In this document: positions 60,801-64,000 of the stretch, piece after piece | Numbering within the stretch: position 1 is the first letter of the stretch | How the letters are laid out: every line of letters starts with the position of its first letter | Assembly (NCBI RefSeq): GCF_016741855.1 | Contig: NZ_JAERRH010000002.1 | Span: 868,001-932,000 of the forward strand | Direction: 5' to 3' | Source: Streptomyces musisoli | GTDB taxonomy: Bacteria > Actinomycetota > Actinomycetes > Streptomycetales > Streptomycetaceae | Length of the DNA: 64,000 nt | Made by a program: the position numbers and the translations under genes | The notes under the pieces: model-generated | Seen by the model: the letters and a program-made list of their open reading frames with translations, nothing else | Databases searched by the model: none | Told to the model about the DNA's origin: nothing

Positions 60801-62125
60801 CCGGTGACCTTGACGTTGTCGCTCGACGGCTGCCAGCTGAGCAACACGTCGCCGCCGGACTGCTTGTAGGCGAGGCCGCCGGGTGCGGTGGGTGCCTGGG
60901 TGTCGCCGCCGGACCCCTTGCGGGTGACGCTGTTGCTGTCGGAGGAGACGTTGCCCGCCGCGTCCTTGGCACGGACGAAGTAGGTGACGTCGCTGCCGGC
61001 GGGCTGGGTGTCGGTGTACGTCAGCACGTTTCCGGCAACGCTCGTCCGCAGCTCACCGTTGGCGTAGACGTCGTAGCCGGTGACGCCCGTGTCGTCGTCG
61101 GCCGCGTTCCAGGTGAGCTTGATCTGCCCGGTGCCGGGTTCGGTGTAGCTCAGGTTCGCCGGCGCGGTGGGCGACCGGGTGTCGCCGGTCGCCGGCCCGT
61201 ACACCTCCAGCTCGGACACCTGCCCGGCGGGCCAGCCCGTGTTGGCGGTGAAGAGTACGCGCACGTACCGCGTCGTAGTCGTGTCGAAACGGATGGTCGC
61301 CGACTGGTCGTCGCCGCTGTCGAAGGTGTACGCCTTCGCCGCCGTCAGGTCGGTGAAGTTCTGGTTGTCGGTCGAGCCCTGGACCTTGAGCGTCTGGCTG
61401 CGGCTCGGCCATCCGCTCGGCAGCCGCAGCGTCACCTGGTCGACCTTGACCGAGGAACCGAGGTCGACCTGCACCCACTGCGGGAAGGCGTTGTTCTTGC
61501 TCTCCCAGTACGTGGCGCGATTGCCGTCGCCGGCGTTGGCCGCGCCGTACACGTCGGCATGCCCGCTCTCGGTGAAGGGCCTGCCCAGGGCGAGGTTCGG
61601 CGTCGAGGCGTCGGTCGTGAGCACCTGCATCTCGGCGAGCTGTGCGGTGCCGCCGACCGAGTTGCCGCTGAAGTCGGCCCGGACGTAGCGGGCGAGGGTG
61701 GCGGGGAAGGAGATCTTCACCGTGTTGCCGTTGCCGGGGCTGAAGACGTACGACGCCGACGATTTCAGCGTGGCGAAGCTCTTGCCGTCGGCGCTGCCTT
61801 GCAGGGCGAGGGTCTGCTCGCGGGTCTGCCAGTGGGCGGGCAGGCGCAGCACGACCTGTCGCACGCGCCGGGAGCGCCCGAGGTCGGTCTGCACCCACTG
61901 CGCCGACTTCCTCCCGGCCTGCCAGTAGGTGCCGGCGTCGCCGTCGTTCACGTTGGCGGCCGCGTGCTTGCCGAGGGCGCTGCCGGCCTTGGCCGTCGCG
62001 GCGGCGGTGTCCGGACCGCCGGTCGCGTGTGCGCCGAGGGCAGGCAGTCCTAGAACCATGATGGTGGAGGCCAGCGCAGCGGTGGCTGTGCGCCGTCTCC
62101 ACGAGCTGGGTTTGTATCGAGTCAT
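57860..62125 (-). CDS. Secreted multidomain GH87 alpha-1,3-glucanase (mutanase)
   Basis: A 1421-residue exported enzyme. After the signal peptide (TATAALASTIMVLGLPALG, cleavage near AHA-TGG) there are two F5/8-type (discoidin, CBM32-like) carbohydrate-binding domains (about 50-320), two FN3 modules (about 325-505), a third F5/8-like domain (about 510-645), CARDB-type repeats (about 650-880), a CBM6/35-like module opening with YEAEDGTLGGGAK near 880, and the GH87 parallel beta-helix (about 1035-1421). In the catalytic region FADGINMTNG (near 1183) and ATGDDSFALF (near 1207) hold the Asp residues used by GH87. It hydrolyses alpha-1,3-glucan of fungal walls or dental-plaque-type glucan. ATG 62125 has a weak ribosome site. 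Confidence 0.92.
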   Translation of the reverse strand: MTRYKPSSWRRRTATAALASTIMVLGLPALGAHATGGPDTAAATAKAGSALGKHAAANVNDGDAGTYWQAGRKSAQWVQTDLGRSRRVRQVVLRLPAHWQTREQTLALQGSADGKSFATLKSSASYVFSPGNGNTVKISFPATLARYVRADFSGNSVGGTAQLAEMQVLTTDASTPNLALGRPFTESGHADVYGAANAGDGNRATYWESKNNAFPQWVQVDLGSSVKVDQVTLRLPSGWPSRSQTLKVQGSTDNQNFTDLTAAKAYTFDSGDDQSATIRFDTTTTRYVRVLFTANTGWPAGQVSELEVYGPATGDTRSPTAPANLSYTEPGTGQIKLTWNAADDDTGVTGYDVYANGELRTSVAGNVLTYTDTQPAGSDVTYFVRAKDAAGNVSSDSNSVTRKGSGGDTQAPTAPGGLAYKQSGGDVLLSWQPSSDNVKVTGYDVYADGRLVKSVAGDVTTYTDNPPATSTVTYYVKAKDAAGNTSAPSNSVTRPGTSGSDLAQGKPIEASSDVYNYVAANANDGLTSTYWESAGGAYPATLTTRLGANADLGQIVVELNPDAAWSTRTQNIQVLGRDQDATSFTTLAAAKDYTFSPGTGNSVTIPVSGSAADIQLKFTKNTGAPGAQVAEFHVIGTPSANPDLQVTGITSTPAAPVESDAVSLTATVTNSGSKAAKATDLNFTLGGTKAATADVPALAAGESRTVTASIGTRDAGSYSLGAEVDPSHKVIEQDEANNAFTRADALVVKPVSSSDLLAAPVSWTPSSASAGDEVKFSVAIKNQGTADSASGAHNVTLAIQDAKGATVKTLTGSYDGTIAAGRTTAPVALGSWTAGNGKYTVRTVIADDADELPAKRANNTSTQPLFVGRGADMPYDMYEAEDGTLGGGAKIVGPNRTVGDLAGEASGRKAVTLTGTGQYVEWTTRAATNTLVTRFSIPDGTTTTLDVYVDGQFLKAIDLTSKYAWLYGNETSPGNSPGSGAPRHIYDEANLLLGKTVPAGSKIRLQKDAANTSSYAIDFVNTEQATAAPNPDPAAYAVPAGYSHQDVQNALDKVRMDTTGKLIGVYLPAGDYETSGKFQVYGKAVKVIGAGPWFTRFHAPSSQENTDIGFRADAGAKGSTFAGFAYFGNYTSRIDGPGKVFDFSNVSDITIDNVWAEHMVCLYWGANTDHMTISDSRIRDTFADGINMTNGSTDNHVVNNDARATGDDSFALFSAIDAGGADEKNNLYENLTSTLTWRAAGIAVYGGYDNTFRNIRVADTLVYSGITISSLDFGYPMNGFGTDPTTIENVSLERTGGHFWGSQVFPAIWAFSASKVFQGIRVNDVDIDDSTYGGVMFQTNYVGGQPQFPVKDTIFTDISITGSKKSGDAFDAKSGFGIWANELPEPGQGPAVGEATFRNLRMSGNAEDIRNKTSTFKINIE

Positions 62126-62452
62126 GTGGGGGTCACTCTCGTCGCGGTATACAGGATCGACCGTGCGCAGCTTCTTGCGTTTGTTCATCGAAATATTGCA
62201 GACGATTAGTGAGTTCGTCCACGGTCGCGGCAGCACGAGTTTCGACGGATCACCCTGTGGTCCGGTGAAGGAGGGGTTTGCGCGTTACACGGGTGCGACC
62301 TGGCCCCTGTGCTGCCGGGTTTACGCATCCTTCAATGGAGTCGAGAATTTGCGTGAAATAGCAATGTTTTTGCGCTCGATCTGTGTCGTGACGCGATGAC
62401 TTGCGGTTCGCGGCCACCGCCGGGTCTTCACCCCCCGGCTACCCCTGGTTCT
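62126..62452. other. Intergenic region upstream of the GH87 gene
   Basis: About 330 bases, less G+C-rich in parts (around 62185-62210 and 62345-62370), between the GH87 start and the histidine-kinase stop. No gene was seen. It should contain the GH87 promoter, but I could not fix a -10/-35 pair. An in-frame ATG at 62236 upstream of the GH87 signal peptide is not supported. Confidence 0.5.
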
Positions 62453-63550
62453 TCACCCTGCGGCTTCTGCCGGAAGCACCACACGGACTTCGTAGCCGCC
62501 ATCGCTCGTCGGCCCCGAGGCCATCGTGCCGCCGAGGAGTTCGGCGCGCTGTCGCAGGCCGATCAGACCGTGGTGAGCACCGGGCAGGGGGAGGGGCGGC
62601 TGGGTCGGCGCGGTGTTGGTGACCCTGACGTGCACGGAGCCGTTCGTCTGGAACAGGTCGATGCGTGCGGTGGCACCGGGAGCGTGTTTGCGGGTGTTGG
62701 TCAGCGCTTCCTGGACCGTGCGGTAGACAGCGCGCTGGACGGTGGGGGGAAGACCCTGGGGCAGGTCCATCTTCAGCTCGGTCCGGATGCCGCAGTTGTC
62801 CGCCAGTCCCTGGATGTCGACGAGCGCGGGCTGGGGAGTCAGTTCGGTGGGGTGGCCGCCGGCGGCACGCAGGACGCCGACCATGTGGCGCAGCTCGTCC
62901 AGCGTCTGCACGCTCAGCCGCCGGATCGTCGCCGCGGCCTCCTTGGTGTCCGCGTCACGCGTGCCCACCTGCAGCGCTCCCGCGTGCACGGCGATCAGGC
63001 TGACCTGGTGGGAGACGACATCGTGCATCTCCCGCGCGAGCTGGGCGCGTTCCTTGGCCAGAGCGGCCTGGGCGGTCAGCAGTTGTTGATGGTCACGGGC
63101 CTCCGAGATCTCGGTCAGTCTCATCGACAGGTCGCGCCGGGTCTGCACGAGTTGCCCGAGGAAGACGGCGGCGGCCGCCGTGGCGGCGCTGTAGCCGAGC
63201 GCGATGAACGTCGCCGTACGGGTCAGATCCAGGTTCGCCGTCGGCAAGGACGTGACGTCGCTGAAGGCGAAGGCCAGGGCCCCCACGACCAGCAGCGTCC
63301 GAGGGCGGCCCAGGGAAGCGAGCGTGTACAGCGCGGCCAGGCAGGCGAACACGGCGTCGGACAGCAGCACGGCCGGAAGGGTGAGGAAGAACGTGAGCAG
63401 CGGCCGCCGGCGGCGCAGCAGCAGGGAGAGGGCGGCGCCGACGCCACAGGCCATCCGCAACGGCTCGTCGACATCCCAGTGAGCCCACACGTCGAGGAGG
63501 GCCATGGCCACCGCCACGCCGTCCAGGAGCAGGGGGGACGGGCGGTTCAT
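62453..63550 (-). CDS. NarL-type sensor histidine kinase
   Basis: A 365-residue membrane kinase. Several hydrophobic helices fill the first 140 residues (DGVAVAMALLDVW, LLTFFLTLPAVLLSDAVFAC, ATFIALGYSAATAAAAVFLG). The HisKA_3 dimerisation helix carries the phosphoacceptor His in LAREMHDVVSHQVSLIAVHA near residue 175, and the HATPase part has VQEALTNTRKHAPGA (N box) and a G box in GAHHGLIGLRQRAELLGG. It autophosphorylates and passes the phosphate to the response regulator, whose stop overlaps its ATG by 4 bp. The signal is unknown. It is upstream of the GH87 gene but convergence of function is not shown. Confidence 0.93.
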   Translation of the reverse strand: MNRPSPLLLDGVAVAMALLDVWAHWDVDEPLRMACGVGAALSLLLRRRRPLLTFFLTLPAVLLSDAVFACLAALYTLASLGRPRTLLVVGALAFAFSDVTSLPTANLDLTRTATFIALGYSAATAAAAVFLGQLVQTRRDLSMRLTEISEARDHQQLLTAQAALAKERAQLAREMHDVVSHQVSLIAVHAGALQVGTRDADTKEAAATIRRLSVQTLDELRHMVGVLRAAGGHPTELTPQPALVDIQGLADNCGIRTELKMDLPQGLPPTVQRAVYRTVQEALTNTRKHAPGATARIDLFQTNGSVHVRVTNTAPTQPPLPLPGAHHGLIGLRQRAELLGGTMASGPTSDGGYEVRVVLPAEAAG

Positions 63551-64000
63551 CCTGATCCCTCCGCGAGGAGTCCGGCCCGCTGGGCGAAGAGGGCGGCCTG
63601 CACCCGGCCGCTCACCTCCAGCTTGGTGAGGATCGCGCTGACGTGATCCTTCACCGTGCCGGTGCTCAAGTGCATCCGGGTCGCGATGTCGGCGTTGGAC
63701 AGGCCCTCGGCGACGAGGACGAGCACCTCACGCTCGCGGTCGGTCAGCCGTTCCAGCGCCTTCGACGGGCGCTCCTGCGGTCCCGCGCTCAGATAGCCGT
63801 CCACCACCGTGCGTGTGACCTTGGGCGACAGCACCGTGCCACCGTGGGCCAGGCTGTGCACCGCCAGCGGCAGCGCCTCGGGATCCGTGTCCTTGAGCAG
63901 GAAGCCGGCGGCGCCCGAGCGCAGCGCCGTCTCCACGTATTCGTCCATGTCGAACGTGGTCAGCATGGCCACCACGGGAGGGTCCGGCAGTCGACGGATC
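63547..64000 (-). CDS. NarL/LuxR-type response regulator (partial, 5' end outside the window)
   Basis: The visible 150 codons end with a LuxR helix-turn-helix: LERLTDREREVLVLVAEGLS then NADIATRMHLSTGTVKDHVS and ILTKLEVSGRVQAALFAQRA. Upstream is the second half of a receiver domain (VAMLTTFDMDEYVETALRSG, AAGFLLKDTDPEALPLAVHS) with the conserved Thr and Lys; the phospho-accepting Asp lies beyond base 64000. Its stop overlaps the kinase start (ATGA), so both are one operon with the regulator first. The targets are unknown. Confidence 0.93.
   Translation of the reverse strand, partial: IRRLPDPPVVAMLTTFDMDEYVETALRSGAAGFLLKDTDPEALPLAVHSLAHGGTVLSPKVTRTVVDGYLSAGPQERPSKALERLTDREREVLVLVAEGLSNADIATRMHLSTGTVKDHVSAILTKLEVSGRVQAALFAQRAGLLAEGSG

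Noticed and set aside
58232..62053. 1273-codon plus-strand open frame
   Set aside because: It is the antisense of the GH87 gene; high G+C keeps the opposite strand open, and its Val/Gly/Arg-rich translation has no domain.
1..64000. tRNA, rRNA, riboswitch, origin or attachment site
   Set aside because: No stretch with tRNA-like arms, rRNA homology, known riboswitch consensus or phage attachment pattern was seen by eye; a covariance-model scan would be needed to exclude small RNAs.

Overview
The window is about 70 % G+C with strong codon bias, GTG and TTG starts, TAGRRT-like -10 boxes and several near-leaderless genes. Its families are typical of Streptomyces or a close actinomycete: a mycothiol-dependent maleylpyruvate isomerase-type enzyme, a TipA-type MerR regulator, a DUF6411 protein, STAND/TPR regulators, a GH87 glucanase and many Tat or Sec secreted proteins. 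The gene order (many single genes, regulators beside their targets, truncated genes, insertion-element scars) suggests an accessory or arm region rather than a conserved core. No rRNA, tRNA or CRISPR was seen.

Left part (1-17 kb): a 29-bp tandem repeat array, a truncated epimerase, an HTH-NB-ARC-TPR (STAND) regulator, a GDPD phosphodiesterase, an alpha/beta hydrolase, an MDMPI enzyme, a 2H phosphoesterase, a TipA-like regulator, a doubly frameshifted NlpC/P60 hydrolase, an HNH remnant cut by a short inverted-repeat element, a zinc-ribbon protein coupled to a GAF-PAS-GAF-SpoIIE phosphatase, and two secreted proteins.

Middle (17-37 kb): a Ser/Thr kinase fused to an extracellular amino-acid-binding domain; a MerR metalloregulator overlapping a Cys-rich membrane protein; a double alpha/beta-hydrolase fusion with a MerR-type promoter and divergent MerR gene; a tripeptidyl-aminopeptidase-like secreted enzyme; TetR/SDR and MarR/hemerythrin divergent pairs, each with a perfect palindrome between them; an orphan isoprenyl-diphosphate-synthase-like enzyme; and several secreted proteins.

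37.8-41.4 kb holds the most interesting locus. An unannotated 50-residue TTG-start peptide has a three-fold repeated Gly-Cys-Ile-Ser motif. It is followed by a partial-terminator-like hairpin, a PaaK/LuxE-type adenylate-forming enzyme, a GRDP-like protein, a duplicated MFS 5' end and an MFS exporter. This looks like an undescribed ribosomal-peptide (RiPP) type pathway.

Right part (41.5-64 kb): a TPR protein, secreted SH3-like protein, lipase-like hydrolase, acetyltransferases, small conserved proteins, a cold-shock protein, a second large STAND/TPR protein, a bacterial PH-domain protein, a TetR-controlled oxidoreductase/aldo-keto reductase operon with two operator copies, a giant secreted GH87 alpha-1,3-glucanase, and a NarL-type two-component system whose regulator runs off the right edge. 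Seven convergent or downstream hairpins look like terminators.
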